64,000 nucleotides of DNA from the NCBI RefSeq assembly GCF_007556595.1, contig NZ_VJNB01000001.1:186001-250000 (forward strand), read 5' to 3'. The notes under the pieces were generated by a model. The model searched no databases. It worked only from the letters and a program-made list of their open reading frames with translations, and was not told where the DNA came from. This document shows, piece after piece, positions 53,219-61,937 of the stretch (positions are counted from its first letter, which is position 1; the number at the start of each line of letters is the position of its first letter). The DNA is from Tepidimonas alkaliphilus. GTDB taxonomy: Bacteria; Pseudomonadota; Gammaproteobacteria; Burkholderiales; Burkholderiaceae_C. Made by a program: the position numbers and the translations under genes.

Positions 53219-54667
53219 TCAGAAGCGTCCGGCAAGGTAGCGCTTTTCCAACACGCTTTGCAAATCTTTGACCACCGCGAAGGCGTCTTTGAGGTGGCGC
53301 CGCTCCAGCGCCGACAGCTCCGCCGGTCGCAGATGGTTGTTGGCCGCATGCCCGGCCTCCAGCTGCCGTGCTTGATGCCGCACGCGCAGCGTGCTCAAAA
53401 ATTCCAGCGCATCGACCAGGTCGCGCGCCCGATCGGGGCTGATTTCGCCGCTGTCGGCGCCGCGCAGCAGCCGCTCGCGCGTGTTGACCGCGGCGATGCC
53501 ACCGGCCAGCGCATACACCCGCGCCAAATCCACAATCGGCACGATGCCGCTGTGTTTGAGGTCGATGGCGCCGGCGTGCTCGCCGTCGCGCAGGGTCTGA
53601 ATGCGGCCAAGCCAGTTCAGCGGCGGCGTGTGCGTCAGCGCGTTGGCGACCATGTGCGCAAGGAAAATGCGCTGCCCCGGCGTGCGCGCCAGCACTTCGG
53701 CGCGCAGCGTCTCCAGCAGCCCGCGCTCGCCAGCGACGAAGCGCTGGTCGAAGAACACGCAGGTCAGCATCAGCGCCTTCGGGTCCGGCGTCTCGATCCA
53801 GCTGCGAAACAGTTCTTGCCAGCGCGCCCGCGGCAGGCGCCACTGGGGCGTCGTCGCCATCATCTCGCCAGGGCAATAAACGTAGCCGCAGGCATGCAGT
53901 CCATCGCATACCCAGCGGGCCAGCGCCGCAAAGTAAGCGCCATGGCGCGCCTCGTCATAGGCATCGTCCAGCACCAGGCAGTTGTCTTGGTCGCTTTGGG
54001 CGGTTTGCTCGTTGCGGCCCTGCGAGCCGGCTGCGACCCACGCGTAAGGCACCGGCGGTGGCCCGAGCTCGCGCTCGGCCAGCTGCAGCAGCCGCATCGT
54101 CAGCGCATCCGTCAGCGCCGAGACCACCCGCCCGATGGCGTGCGCCGAGGCGCCGGCGGCCACCAGCTGGCGCTGCAATGCACCGACGCGTTGGGTCACT
54201 CTGCGCAGGTCTTCCACCGTGTCTTGCTGGTGGAGGGCGTGCGCCAGCACCACCGCCGAGTCGCTCTGGCGCTGCTGCAGGTCGGTGCTGGAGATCAGCC
54301 CGACCACGCGTCCGCCTTCGGTCACTGGCACGTGATGGATGTTGTGCCGCGCCATCAGCAGCAGCGCATCGAACGCAGCGTCGCCAATGTCCACTGTCTG
54401 CAGCGCCGTGGTGGCAATCTCGATCACCGGCCGCGCCGGGTCGAGCCCGGCGGCCAGCACGCGGTTGCGCAGGTCGCGGTCGGTGACGATGCCGCGCAGC
54501 GCCCCCTCTTCGGCGATCAGCACCGAGGAGACGCCGTGCTCGCGCATGCGCTGGGCGGCGGCGCGGATCGGCAGCTGGGGCGGCACGCACAATGGCGCGC
54601 GGCGCAGCAACGCGCGCACCGGAGTGGCCGACAAGATCGGGGTGTCGTCGTGCGACGGGGCTGACAT
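53219..54667 (-). CDS. CBS-domain protein with DUF294 GlnD-like nucleotidyltransferase
   Basis: The 482-residue protein has a CBS pair (about 20-140: CVPPQLPIRAAAQRMREHGV, GIVTDRDLRNRVL, IHHVPVTEGGRVVGLISSTDL), then a DUF294 nucleotidyltransferase domain with the GlnD-like site AGSQGRNEQTAQSDQDN (Gly-Ser then Asp-x-Asp), and a C-terminal DUF294 domain containing GIVPIVDLARVYAL. CBS pairs usually bind adenine nucleotides. Proteins of this plan recur beside VC_2705 symporters and are suspected to regulate uptake or metabolism by nucleotidylation. It is convergent with the sensor-exonuclease gene and divergent from the second symporter. Confidence 0.85.
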   Translation of the reverse strand: MSAPSHDDTPILSATPVRALLRRAPLCVPPQLPIRAAAQRMREHGVSSVLIAEEGALRGIVTDRDLRNRVLAAGLDPARPVIEIATTALQTVDIGDAAFDALLLMARHNIHHVPVTEGGRVVGLISSTDLQQRQSDSAVVLAHALHQQDTVEDLRRVTQRVGALQRQLVAAGASAHAIGRVVSALTDALTMRLLQLAERELGPPPVPYAWVAAGSQGRNEQTAQSDQDNCLVLDDAYDEARHGAYFAALARWVCDGLHACGYVYCPGEMMATTPQWRLPRARWQELFRSWIETPDPKALMLTCVFFDQRFVAGERGLLETLRAEVLARTPGQRIFLAHMVANALTHTPPLNWLGRIQTLRDGEHAGAIDLKHSGIVPIVDLARVYALAGGIAAVNTRERLLRGADSGEISPDRARDLVDALEFLSTLRVRHQARQLEAGHAANNHLRPAELSALERRHLKDAFAVVKDLQSVLEKRYLAGRF

Positions 54668-54740
54668 AAGGCGACAACCTGACAGGTGGCGCTAACATCG
54701 CCATCCTACCGCGCCTGCCAGCCGATTCACTCATTTGGGC

Positions 54741-56831
54741 ATGTCCGCCTCCCCACCCCACACCGATTTGACGCGTCCCTTGCTGGCGCTGTATGCGCGC
54801 TTTGCGCTGGCGTTCGTGCTGTTCATCGTGCTGCTGGGGGCACTGGAGCAGCTGGGCTGGCCGCGCACCTGGATCGGCATGCTGCTGTTGCTGGCCACGC
54901 TGGCCGTCTATGCCACCATCGGCGTGTGGGCGCGCACCGTCGATCCGGTGGAGTATTACGTCGCAGGTCGGCGGGTGCCGGCGCTGTTCAACGGCATGGC
55001 GCTGGCGGCGGATTGGCTGTCGGCGGCGTCGTTCATCGGCCTGGCCGGCACCTTGTTCATGCAGGGCTATGGCGGGCTGGCGTTTGTGCTGGGCTGGTCG
55101 GGTGGTTTCGTGCTGGTGGCCTTGCTGTTGGCCCCCTATTTGCGCCGCTTCGGTCAATTCACGATCCCGGACTTTCTCGCCGAGCGCTACGGCGGCGTTT
55201 GGCCGCGTCTGATCGGGGTGGTGGCGGTGTTGCTGTGTTCGTTTGTCTATGTGGTGGCGCAGATCGTCGGGGTCGGGCTGATCACCTCGCGGCTGACCGG
55301 GCTGGCGTTTGAGGTGGGCGTCTTCCTCGGACTGGGCGGCATTCTGGTGTGCTCGTTCTTGGGCGGGATGCGCGCCATCACCTGGACGCAGGTGGCGCAA
55401 TATATCGTGTTGATCGTGGCGTTTGTCACGCCGGTGCTGTGGCTGTCGTTGAAGCAGACCGGCTCGTGGCTGGCTCCGTTGGCTTACGGCACGCAACTGC
55501 AGCTGGTGACCGCACGCGAACAAGCGCTGCGCGACGCGCCCGAGGAGCGGCACGTGCAGCGCATCTGGGCCCAGCAGGCGCAGGTATTGGAGCAGCGACT
55601 GCGCGACCCTGCCGCGGCCTTGCAGCGCGAGCGCGCCCAGCTCGAAGGTCATTGGCAAGCGCTGCAGCAGATGGGGGCGGATCCGGCAGAGATCGCGGCG
55701 GTGGAGCGGGCGCTGGCGCGCCTGCCGCGCGATGAGGCCAGCGCCCGCCAGCTCTGGAGCCAGCAGTGGGCGCAAGCGCAAGCGCGCGCCCAGCCGCTGG
55801 GCGGCCTGCCGCCCCATGCGCAGCCGTTTGCGGGTGATCCCGACGGCTCGCCACAGGAGCGCGCCGCGTTTGAGCACAGCCGGCGCAATTTTTTGGCGTT
55901 GGTGCTGTGCTTGGTGCTGGGCACCGCTTCGTTGCCCCATTTGCTGATGCGCTTTTACACCGTGCCCAGCGTGGCCCAAGCCCGCACGTCGGTGGCGTGG
56001 GGCATTGTGTTCATCGCCATCCTGTATTGGACGGCGCCGGCGTTGGCGGTGCTGGTGAAATACGAAGTTTTTACGCAGCTGGTTGGCACCCGCTTTGAGG
56101 CGCTGCCGTCGTGGGTGGCGGCGTGGAGCCAGGTTGATCCATCCCTGCTGTCGGTGCACGACGTCAACCGCGACGGTGTGCTGCAGTTGGGCGAAATCAC
56201 GCTGGGTGGCGACATCATTGTGCTGGCTGCGGCCGAAATTGCGGGCCTGCCCTATGTGGTCGCCGCGCTGGTGGCCGCCGGGGGCTTGGCTGCGGCGCTG
56301 TCCACGGCGGATGGTCTGTTGCTGACCATCACCAGCGCCCTCAGCCACGATGTGTATTACAAGACCCTGGCGCCGGCAGCGGTGACGGCGCGCCGGGTGG
56401 CGTTGTCCAAAGTGGTGCTGCTGTTGGTGGCCTTGCTGGCGGCGTATGTGGCTGCGCAAAAGCCGGCGGACATCCTGTTGCTGGTGGCCGCGGCGTTTTC
56501 GATCGCGGCCGCAGCCTTGTTTGCGGCGCTGGTGCTGGGTATTTTTTGGTCCCGCGCCAATGGCGCTGGGGCGGTGGCGGGCATGCTGGTCGGCATGGGC
56601 GTCACGCTGGGCTACTTGGCATGGAACCAGCCGTGGCTGCGCGGGGTGCTGGGCATCACCGGCGAGCCGCGCCTGTGGTGGGGAATCGACCCGATTGCCG
56701 CCGGCGTGTTTGGCGTTCCCGCCGGGGCGCTGACGCTGGTGGTGGTCAGCTTGCTGACGCGCCCGCCTTCGCCTCAGCGACGCGCGTGGGTGCGGAAGTT
56801 GCACGTTCCTGGCCCGGACGAGCTACAATAG
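54741..56831 (+). CDS. Second VC_2705-type Na+/solute symporter with long insert
   Basis: The 696-residue SSS-family symporter matches the first one: EYYVAGRRVPALFNGMALAAD, SFLGGMRAITWTQVAQYIVL, GTASLPHLLMRFYTVPS and GGLAAALSTADGLLLTITSALSHD. Two features differ. A charged, coiled-coil-like insert of about 110 residues (about 255-365, LEQRLRDPAAALQRERAQLE) occupies one loop, and a canonical EF-hand loop DVNRDGVLQLGE lies at residues 474-485. There is no DUF4212 partner; the extra N-terminal helix (LALAFVLFIVLLGALEQLG-like, residues about 15-40) may replace it. The ATG at 54741 is preferred to the TTG at 54735. Confidence 0.85.
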   Translation: MSASPPHTDLTRPLLALYARFALAFVLFIVLLGALEQLGWPRTWIGMLLLLATLAVYATIGVWARTVDPVEYYVAGRRVPALFNGMALAADWLSAASFIGLAGTLFMQGYGGLAFVLGWSGGFVLVALLLAPYLRRFGQFTIPDFLAERYGGVWPRLIGVVAVLLCSFVYVVAQIVGVGLITSRLTGLAFEVGVFLGLGGILVCSFLGGMRAITWTQVAQYIVLIVAFVTPVLWLSLKQTGSWLAPLAYGTQLQLVTAREQALRDAPEERHVQRIWAQQAQVLEQRLRDPAAALQRERAQLEGHWQALQQMGADPAEIAAVERALARLPRDEASARQLWSQQWAQAQARAQPLGGLPPHAQPFAGDPDGSPQERAAFEHSRRNFLALVLCLVLGTASLPHLLMRFYTVPSVAQARTSVAWGIVFIAILYWTAPALAVLVKYEVFTQLVGTRFEALPSWVAAWSQVDPSLLSVHDVNRDGVLQLGEITLGGDIIVLAAAEIAGLPYVVAALVAAGGLAAALSTADGLLLTITSALSHDVYYKTLAPAAVTARRVALSKVVLLLVALLAAYVAAQKPADILLLVAAAFSIAAAALFAALVLGIFWSRANGAGAVAGMLVGMGVTLGYLAWNQPWLRGVLGITGEPRLWWGIDPIAAGVFGVPAGALTLVVVSLLTRPPSPQRRAWVRKLHVPGPDELQ
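56799..56829 (+). promoter_or_regulatory. Probable promoter of the rpsF operon
   Basis: TACAAT at 56824-56829 with a possible TTGCAC at 56799-56804 (19-base spacer, longer than ideal). It lies across the stop codon of the upstream symporter gene and about 60 bases before rpsF. Confidence 0.45.
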
Positions 56832-56891
56832 AGGGCTTCCTTGCCGCACCCGACCGACGCCGGGGCGGCAGTTTTTCCATAAGGAGTGTGC

Positions 56892-57260
56892 ATGCGTCAT
56901 TACGAAATCGTGATGTTGATCCATCCGGATCAGAGCGAGCAAGTGCCCGCGATGCTGGAGCGCTACAAGGGCATGATCACCGCCGGTGGCGGCATCATCC
57001 ACCGTGTGGAAGACTGGGGGCGGCGCCAGCTGGCCTATCAAATCAACAAGCTGTCCAAGGCGCACTACCTGTGCCTCAACATTGAGGCCAGCAAAGAGGT
57101 GATGGCCGAATTGGAAACGGCGTTTCGCTTCAACGACGCCGTGCTGCGCCACCTGGTGGTGCAGAAGAAGAAGGCGGAGACTGCCCCGTCGGCCATGATG
57201 AAAGCCGTGGAGCGCGAAGAGGCGCGCAAGGCCCAGGCGCAACAGGAGGCGGCCGCCTGA
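56892..57260 (+). CDS. rpsF: 30S ribosomal protein S6
   Basis: S6 binds 16S rRNA with S18 in the platform of the small subunit. The 122-residue protein has [19 protein letters not shown], the central [20 protein letters not shown] motif and the [11 protein letters not shown] strand, plus the helical acidic/Ala-rich tail common in proteobacteria. AAGGAG at 56881-56886 precedes the ATG. It heads the standard rpsF-priB-rpsR-rplI operon. Confidence 0.97.
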   Translation: MRHYEIVMLIHPDQSEQVPAMLERYKGMITAGGGIIHRVEDWGRRQLAYQINKLSKAHYLCLNIEASKEVMAELETAFRFNDAVLRHLVVQKKKAETAPSAMMKAVEREEARKAQAQQEAAA

Positions 57261-57286
57261 GCGAAGTTGAGCGCGACCCGCCGCGG

Positions 57287-57592
57287 TTGCCTGCGGTCAA
57301 TTGTTTTTGTCTGCAGGCCAAGATGGTCGAGCGGGCTGCCTTGCGCTACACCCCTGCCGGGTTGGCGGTGCAAGAGCTTGTCCTCGAGCACCAGTCGTGG
57401 CAGGAGGAGGCCGAGGGTCAGCGCTTGGTGAATTTGCGGATTCAGGCTGTGGCGATGGGGGTGCTGGCTGAGCGTCTTGCTCATGGTAACTTGGGTGCAG
57501 CCTTGCAATGCCAGGGTTTCTTGCTCTCGCCGCGGCGTGGCCGAAGCGTTGTTTTTCATATCCAGTCTTTTGAATTGCTACAGGAAAGTTGA
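57287..57592 (+). CDS. priB: Primosomal replication protein N (PriB)
   Basis: PriB is an OB-fold dimer that binds ssDNA and PriA during replication restart. The roughly 101-residue protein has the diagnostic [22 protein letters not shown], followed by [19 protein letters not shown] and [20 protein letters not shown]. Position between rpsF and rpsR is canonical. No ATG or GTG is available before the first strand, so a TTG at 57287 is taken as start. An ATG at 57323 would remove the first beta strand. A weak start may set low expression relative to the ribosomal proteins. Confidence 0.85.
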   Translation: MPAVNCFCLQAKMVERAALRYTPAGLAVQELVLEHQSWQEEAEGQRLVNLRIQAVAMGVLAERLAHGNLGAALQCQGFLLSPRRGRSVVFHIQSFELLQES

Positions 57593-57594
57593 TC

Positions 57595-57873
57595 ATGGCG
57601 ACAGCTCCACGCAACACGAGCGCACGTCCAAAGCGCGCCAGCAATAACCTGCTGTTTAAGCGCAAAAAATATTGCCGTTTCACAGTCGCCGGCGTTGAAG
57701 AAGTTGATTACAAGGATATTGAGACCTTGAAAGACTTTATCGCCGAAAACGGCAAGATCATTCCGGCGCGCTTGACTGGCACGCGCTCTATTTACCAGCG
57801 ACAAGTGGCCAAGGCCATCAAGCGGGCGCGCTTCCTGGCTTTGCTGCCGTACACCGATCAGCATCGCGTTTGA
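57595..57873 (+). CDS. rpsR: 30S ribosomal protein S18
   Basis: S18 pairs with S6 on 16S rRNA. The 92-residue protein has the core [40 protein letters not shown] and [20 protein letters not shown]. It begins two bases after priB ends; GGAAAG precedes the ATG at 57595. The N-terminal extension of about 18 residues is ordinary for betaproteobacteria. Confidence 0.97.
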   Translation: MATAPRNTSARPKRASNNLLFKRKKYCRFTVAGVEEVDYKDIETLKDFIAENGKIIPARLTGTRSIYQRQVAKAIKRARFLALLPYTDQHRV

Positions 57874-57886
57874 AGGAGCCCGCAAC

Positions 57887-58339
57887 ATGCAAGTGATTTT
57901 GCTTGACAAGGTCGTGAATTTGGGCAACCTGGGCGACATCGTCAAAGTTAAAGACGGTTACGCCCGCAATTATTTGATTCCAACCGGACGCGCGCGTCGC
58001 GCAACCCAGGCAGCCATTGAGGAATTCAACGCCCGCCGCGCCGAGCTGGAAAAAGCCGCTGCAGCCAAGCTGGCCGAAGCCAAGGCGTTGGCAGAGAAGA
58101 TGTCAGGTCACACGGTGCGCATCGTGCAAAAGGCAGGGGTGGATGGGCGCCTTTTCGGCTCGGTGACCAACCATGACATCGCGGCGGAACTTGCCAAAGC
58201 GGGGTTCCCGGTGCATAAATCGCAAGTGCGCATGCCCAACGGCGTCTTTAAAAACGTGGGCGATTACACCGTGCAGATTGGCCTGCACACCGACGTGACG
58301 GTGGAGGTCAATGTGCAAGTGCTCGGTGAAACCGTCTAA
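57887..58339 (+). CDS. rplI: 50S ribosomal protein L9
   Basis: L9 spans from the L1 stalk base to the neighbouring small subunit and helps keep frame. The 150-residue protein has the N-terminal [19 protein letters not shown] followed by [20 protein letters not shown], a long central helix and the C-terminal domain with [24 protein letters not shown] site precedes the ATG. A terminator follows the gene. Confidence 0.97.
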   Translation: MQVILLDKVVNLGNLGDIVKVKDGYARNYLIPTGRARRATQAAIEEFNARRAELEKAAAAKLAEAKALAEKMSGHTVRIVQKAGVDGRLFGSVTNHDIAAELAKAGFPVHKSQVRMPNGVFKNVGDYTVQIGLHTDVTVEVNVQVLGETV

Positions 58340-58361
58340 AACGTCGATCGCGCAAAAGTTT

Positions 58362-58395
58362 AAACGGGCCGCCATTCAAAGGTGGCCCGTTTGAT
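58362..58395. terminator. Bidirectional Rho-independent terminator between rplI and bamD
   Basis: AAACGGGCCGCC (58362-58373) and GGTGGCCCGTTT (58381-58392) form a 12-bp stem with one G-T pair and a 7-base loop. The A and T ends serve both convergent genes, rplI (+) and bamD (-). Confidence 0.85.
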
Positions 58396-58440
58396 TTGAA
58401 GACGGCTGCTTTGGGGAGTCGTCAGCTTGGATGGCTAAGC

Positions 58441-59262
58441 TCACCAAAGCCGCCACCACGGCCCGCGGTCGATTGTCAAGCCCCGGGTCAGCAAAGTGCT
58501 TTGCGGAAAATTCAATTCCAGCACGCGGCGCGCATCATGCGCCTGTTGCTCCATGCCAAGCGCCTCATACGATTTGTAGAGCAGATACAGCGCTTCCTCG
58601 TTGGCGGGGGCGTTGGGGTAGTCGCGAATCGCCAGTTGCGCTCGGTTGATCGCCGCCACATAAGCGCCGCGCCGAAAATAATAGCGAGCAATGTGCACCT
58701 CCGATTGCGCCAGCGCATTGACAATATAGACCATGCGCTGGCGGGCATCGGCGGCGTAGCGCGAATCAGGAAAGCGCTCGACCAGTTGCTTGAACGCTTC
58801 AAACGAGTCTTTCGCTGCTTTTTGGTCGCGTTCCGAGAGATCTTGCTGGGAGATAAACCCGAACAGGCCCAAGTTGTCGTTAAAATTGACCAGGCCTTTC
58901 AGATACAGGGCGTAATCGAGCGCTGGGCTGGTGGGATGCAGCCGCATGAAGCGATCCAGCGTCGCCAGCGCTTGCGCGGGCTCGCCATTTTTGTAGTGCG
59001 TGTAAGCCTTCTCAAGCTGGGCTTGTTGCGCCAAAGGCGTCCCGGCGGCGCGGCCCTCGAGCTTTTCAAAGTATTGGATGGCCTTGTCGTAATTGCCGGC
59101 GGCGCGCTCATCCATCGCCTCGGCATAGAGTTTGTTGGGGCTCCAGTTGGCCGTGGCATCTTTGGGGGGGCTGCTGGCGCAGCCGGCCAGTGCGGCGGTC
59201 AGCACTGCCAGTGCGCAGGCCCGGCCAGGCCATGACAGTAGGGTAGGGAAGCGAGGTCTCAT
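58441..59262 (-). CDS. bamD: Outer membrane assembly lipoprotein BamD
   Basis: BamD is an essential TPR lipoprotein of the BAM complex that folds outer-membrane proteins. The 273-residue protein has a signal peptide with lipobox LAGC (Cys near residue 26), then five TPR-like repeats: KLYAEAMDERAAGNYDKAIQYFE, AQLEKAYTHYKNGEPAQALAT, DYALYLKGLVNF with the conserved DLSERDQKAAKDSFEAF, and IARYYFRRGAYVAAINRA. The start MRPRFPTLLSW at 59262 is chosen at the signal peptide; the frame runs far upstream into the divergent gene without homology. It is divergent from the rluD-type gene with 43 bases between. Confidence 0.95.
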   Translation of the reverse strand: MRPRFPTLLSWPGRACALAVLTAALAGCASSPPKDATANWSPNKLYAEAMDERAAGNYDKAIQYFEKLEGRAAGTPLAQQAQLEKAYTHYKNGEPAQALATLDRFMRLHPTSPALDYALYLKGLVNFNDNLGLFGFISQQDLSERDQKAAKDSFEAFKQLVERFPDSRYAADARQRMVYIVNALAQSEVHIARYYFRRGAYVAAINRAQLAIRDYPNAPANEEALYLLYKSYEALGMEQQAHDARRVLELNFPQSTLLTRGLTIDRGPWWRLW

Positions 59263-59305
59263 CGATGGGCCGCAAGGGGGCGGGGCGTCCCGCCATAAAG
59301 AGGAA

Positions 59306-60346
59306 ATGAGGCAATCCATTATAGAGATCGACCACGCCGACGACATGCTGGACGAGGCCAGCGTGGAGACCCGCGTGTTGAGGGTGGACGCCGACGGCCA
59401 TGGCCAGCGGCTGGATCGCTGGCTGGCGCAGGTGATGCCCGGCTTGTCGCGCTCGTATTGGCAAACCGGCATCGAGCAGGGGCATGTGTCGGTGGATGGG
59501 CTGCCGGTCACCAAATGCGCGCGTCGCTTGGCGGCAGGGCAGACGGTGACGGTGCAGCTGCATCCGGTGCCGCAGGCCCAGGCGTATGCGCCGCAGCCAA
59601 TGCCGCTGTCGGTGGTGCATGAAGATGACCACCTGCTGGTGCTCGACAAACCTGCGGGCTTGGTCGTGCATCCTGGCGCAGGGCATTGGAGCGGCACGTT
59701 GCTCAATGGCTTGTTGGCTTACCATCCGGGGGCTGCCGGTTTGCCGCGCGCCGGCATCGTGCATCGACTGGACAAAGACACCAGCGGGCTCATGGTGGTG
59801 GCCAAAAGTCCGCACGCTTATGAGACCTTGGTGGCGGCCATCGCCGCGCGTCAGGTGCAGCGTCTTTATGTCGCACTGGCTTGGGGGGCGTGGCGCCGCC
59901 CTGCGCAGTGCACGGTGGAGGCGCCGATCGGGCGCGATCCTCGCCAACGCTTGCGCATGGCCGTGCTGGCCTGCGGCGGCGCGGGGGCGCGGGCGGCGCG
60001 CACCGACCTGCGCGTCCTGGATGGCCACGCGTCCATGACTTTGCTGGCCTGTCGGCTGCATACCGGACGCACGCACCAAATCCGGGTGCATCTGGCCTGG
60101 CTTGGGCATCCGTTGGTGGGAGATGCGCTCTACGGCGGACGCGCGTTCGATGGGCTGAGCCGCCAAGCGCTGCACGCGGCGCAGCTTGGCTTGCGTCACC
60201 CGGTCACTGGGGCGTGGCAGGTGTGGCGCAGCGCGCTGCCGCACGATTTGGCGCAAGCGCTTCAGCGCAGCGGTCTGCACTACAATGCCGCGCTTCTTGA
60301 CGAGCATGAGCCGGGCGGCGCAAGCGGAGACAGGGCATGGATCTAG
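59306..60346 (+). CDS. rluD: RluD-type 23S rRNA pseudouridine synthase
   Basis: RluD modifies uridines 1911, 1915 and 1917 in helix 69 of 23S rRNA. The 346-residue protein has an S4-like domain (about 25-90, RLDRWLAQVMPGLSRSYWQTGIEQGHV), the RluA-family catalytic motif AGIVHRLDKDTSGLMVVAK (catalytic Asp in RLD), and LLACRLHTGRTHQIRVHLAWLGHPLVGDALYG. Divergence from bamD is the standard proteobacterial context and favours RluD over RluA or RluC. AAGAGGA precedes the ATG at 59306. It overlaps scpB by 10 bases. Confidence 0.9.
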   Translation: MRQSIIEIDHADDMLDEASVETRVLRVDADGHGQRLDRWLAQVMPGLSRSYWQTGIEQGHVSVDGLPVTKCARRLAAGQTVTVQLHPVPQAQAYAPQPMPLSVVHEDDHLLVLDKPAGLVVHPGAGHWSGTLLNGLLAYHPGAAGLPRAGIVHRLDKDTSGLMVVAKSPHAYETLVAAIAARQVQRLYVALAWGAWRRPAQCTVEAPIGRDPRQRLRMAVLACGGAGARAARTDLRVLDGHASMTLLACRLHTGRTHQIRVHLAWLGHPLVGDALYGGRAFDGLSRQALHAAQLGLRHPVTGAWQVWRSALPHDLAQALQRSGLHYNAALLDEHEPGGASGDRAWI

Positions 60347-60915
60347 ACGAGGCGCAGCCGGTGCTGGAGGCCGCGTTGCTGTGCGCGGGCCGTCCGCTGA
60401 GCGTGTCGGAGTTGGCGGCGCTGTTCGACGGCGCACTGTCCGCCAGCGATGTGCAGGCTGCCCTGCAGCGGCTGCAGCAGAGCTGGCAGGGCCGTGGCCT
60501 GACGCTGGTTTGCGTGGCAGGCGGGTGGCGCTTTCAATCGCGTCCCCATATGCACGCCTTTCTACAGCGGCTGCATCCCGAAAAGCCGCCTCGTTACAGC
60601 CGCGCGGTGCTGGAGACGCTGGCCGTCATTGCCTACCGTCAGCCCGTCACCCGGGGCGACATCGAAGCCATCCGCGGCGTGACGGTGGGCACGCCGATCT
60701 TGCGTCAGCTTGAGGAACGCGGCTGGATCGAGGTGGTGGGCCATCGCGACACGGTAGGGCGGCCCGCGCTTTACGCCACCACGCAGCAGTTTTTGCAAGA
60801 TTTGGGCTTAGAGTCGCTGCAAGCGCTGCCGGCGCTGGATGGCGCCGTCCCCGAGCCTCAACCCGATTTACCTGGCTTGGCTGCGTCCGAGCCGATGACG
60901 GAACAACCGGCATGA
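60337..60915 (+). CDS. scpB: Segregation and condensation protein B
   Basis: ScpB is a winged-helix dimer that binds ScpA and SMC in the bacterial condensin complex. The 192-residue protein has two winged-helix domains, with QPVLEAALLCAGRPLSVSEL at the start and the signature LSRAVLETLAVIAYRQPVTRGDIEAIRGV (here YSRAVLETLAVIAY and RQPVTRGDIEAIRGV) in the middle, then GRPALYATTQQFLQDLGL. No scpA is nearby; in many betaproteobacteria scpA lies elsewhere. It overlaps rluD and rluB (ATGA). Confidence 0.93.
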   Translation: MDLDEAQPVLEAALLCAGRPLSVSELAALFDGALSASDVQAALQRLQQSWQGRGLTLVCVAGGWRFQSRPHMHAFLQRLHPEKPPRYSRAVLETLAVIAYRQPVTRGDIEAIRGVTVGTPILRQLEERGWIEVVGHRDTVGRPALYATTQQFLQDLGLESLQALPALDGAVPEPQPDLPGLAASEPMTEQPA

Positions 60916-61901
60916 AACGATCCCGATCTGCCGCGGCATCAGCGCCGCGCGAGCCACGCTCGGCGGCCGGCTTGCCGTCGGCCAAGCTGCATAAGGTGCT
61001 GGCGCAGCTAGGGCTGGGCTCGCGGGCGGACATGGAGGCCGCGATTGCCGCCGGGCGCGTGAAGGTCAACGGTCAACCCGCGCACGTGGGGCAGCGCGTC
61101 ACTGTGCGCGACACCATCCATTTGGATGGCCAGCAGGTGCGCTGGCGCGCGCAGCGTTCGCGCTTGCCGCGCGTGCTGGCCTACCACAAACCGGTGGGCG
61201 AGGTGGTGACGCTGGACGATCCGCAAAACCGTCCGACGCCGTTTGCTCGTCTGCCGGCGTTGCGGCAAGGCAAATGGATGGCGGTCGGGCGGCTGGACAT
61301 CAACACCGAAGGCTTGCTGTTGCTGACCGACAGCGGCGAGCTGGCCAACCGGCTCATGCACCCTCGATTCGGCCTGGAGCGCGAGTATGCCGTGCGGGTG
61401 CTGGGCGCGTTGTCCAGCGACGAGCGCGAGCGCTTGCTCAGCGGGGTGGAGCTGGATGACGGCCCGGCCCGGGTGCAGGCGCTGGAGGAGCTTGGCGGCA
61501 CCGGAGCCAACCGCTGGTATCGGGTGGTGCTGACCGAGGGGCGCAACCGCGAGGTGCGGCGGTTGTTTGAGGCGGTCGGGCATGCGGTCAGCCGCTTGAT
61601 CCGGGTGCGGTATGGCACGGTCACGCTGCCGCGCGGCGTGCGGCGTGGCACGTGGTGGGAGCTGGAGCCGCAGGCGGTGGCCGATCTGATGGCGCAGGCC
61701 GGCTTGCCGCTGCCCGCAGACCAGCAGCCTCGGCCACGGGCCGCCGCCACCTCGCCGGCGACAGGATCGCCCCGTTCACGAGCCAGCGCCAGCGGCGTGG
61801 CGGCGGCTGTCAACAAGGCGTCCAGGCCCGCGGCACCCCAAGCGCCGACCTCGGCGCGCAAGTCAGGTTCGCGTTTGTCCGCGCGACGTCAAAACGGCTA
61901 A
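60912..61901 (+). CDS. rluB: 23S rRNA pseudouridine(2605) synthase RluB
   Basis: RluB modifies U2605 in 23S rRNA. The 329-residue protein has an S4 domain (KLHKVLAQLGLGSRADMEAAIAAGRVKVN), the RsuA-family core LAYHKPVGEVVTLDDPQNRPT, the catalytic segment GRLDINTEGLLLLTDSGELANRLMHP (Asp in RLD) and TEGRNREVRRLFEAVGHAVSRLIR. A basic, low-complexity tail of about 60 residues (SPRSRASASG..., ending RLSARRQNG) is typical of the betaproteobacterial form. It overlaps scpB by ATGA. Confidence 0.93.
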   Translation: MKRSRSAAASAPREPRSAAGLPSAKLHKVLAQLGLGSRADMEAAIAAGRVKVNGQPAHVGQRVTVRDTIHLDGQQVRWRAQRSRLPRVLAYHKPVGEVVTLDDPQNRPTPFARLPALRQGKWMAVGRLDINTEGLLLLTDSGELANRLMHPRFGLEREYAVRVLGALSSDERERLLSGVELDDGPARVQALEELGGTGANRWYRVVLTEGRNREVRRLFEAVGHAVSRLIRVRYGTVTLPRGVRRGTWWELEPQAVADLMAQAGLPLPADQQPRPRAAATSPATGSPRSRASASGVAAAVNKASRPAAPQAPTSARKSGSRLSARRQNG

Positions 61902-61904
61902 AAT
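61875..61904 (+). promoter_or_regulatory. Sigma-70 promoter of ndk
   Basis: TTGTCC (61875-61880), an 18-base spacer and TAAAAT (61899-61904) straddle the rluB stop codon and would start transcription about 27 bases before the ndk ATG. Confidence 0.6.
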
Positions 61905-61937
61905 CGCAGTTTTTGCAAAAGCAATCATCATTTCACC

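Noticed and set aside
53955-56804. 949-codon minus-strand frame across the second symporter
   Set aside because: It is the shadow of the symporter and CBS/DUF294 genes, with repetitive Gln/Arg/His composition and no motif.
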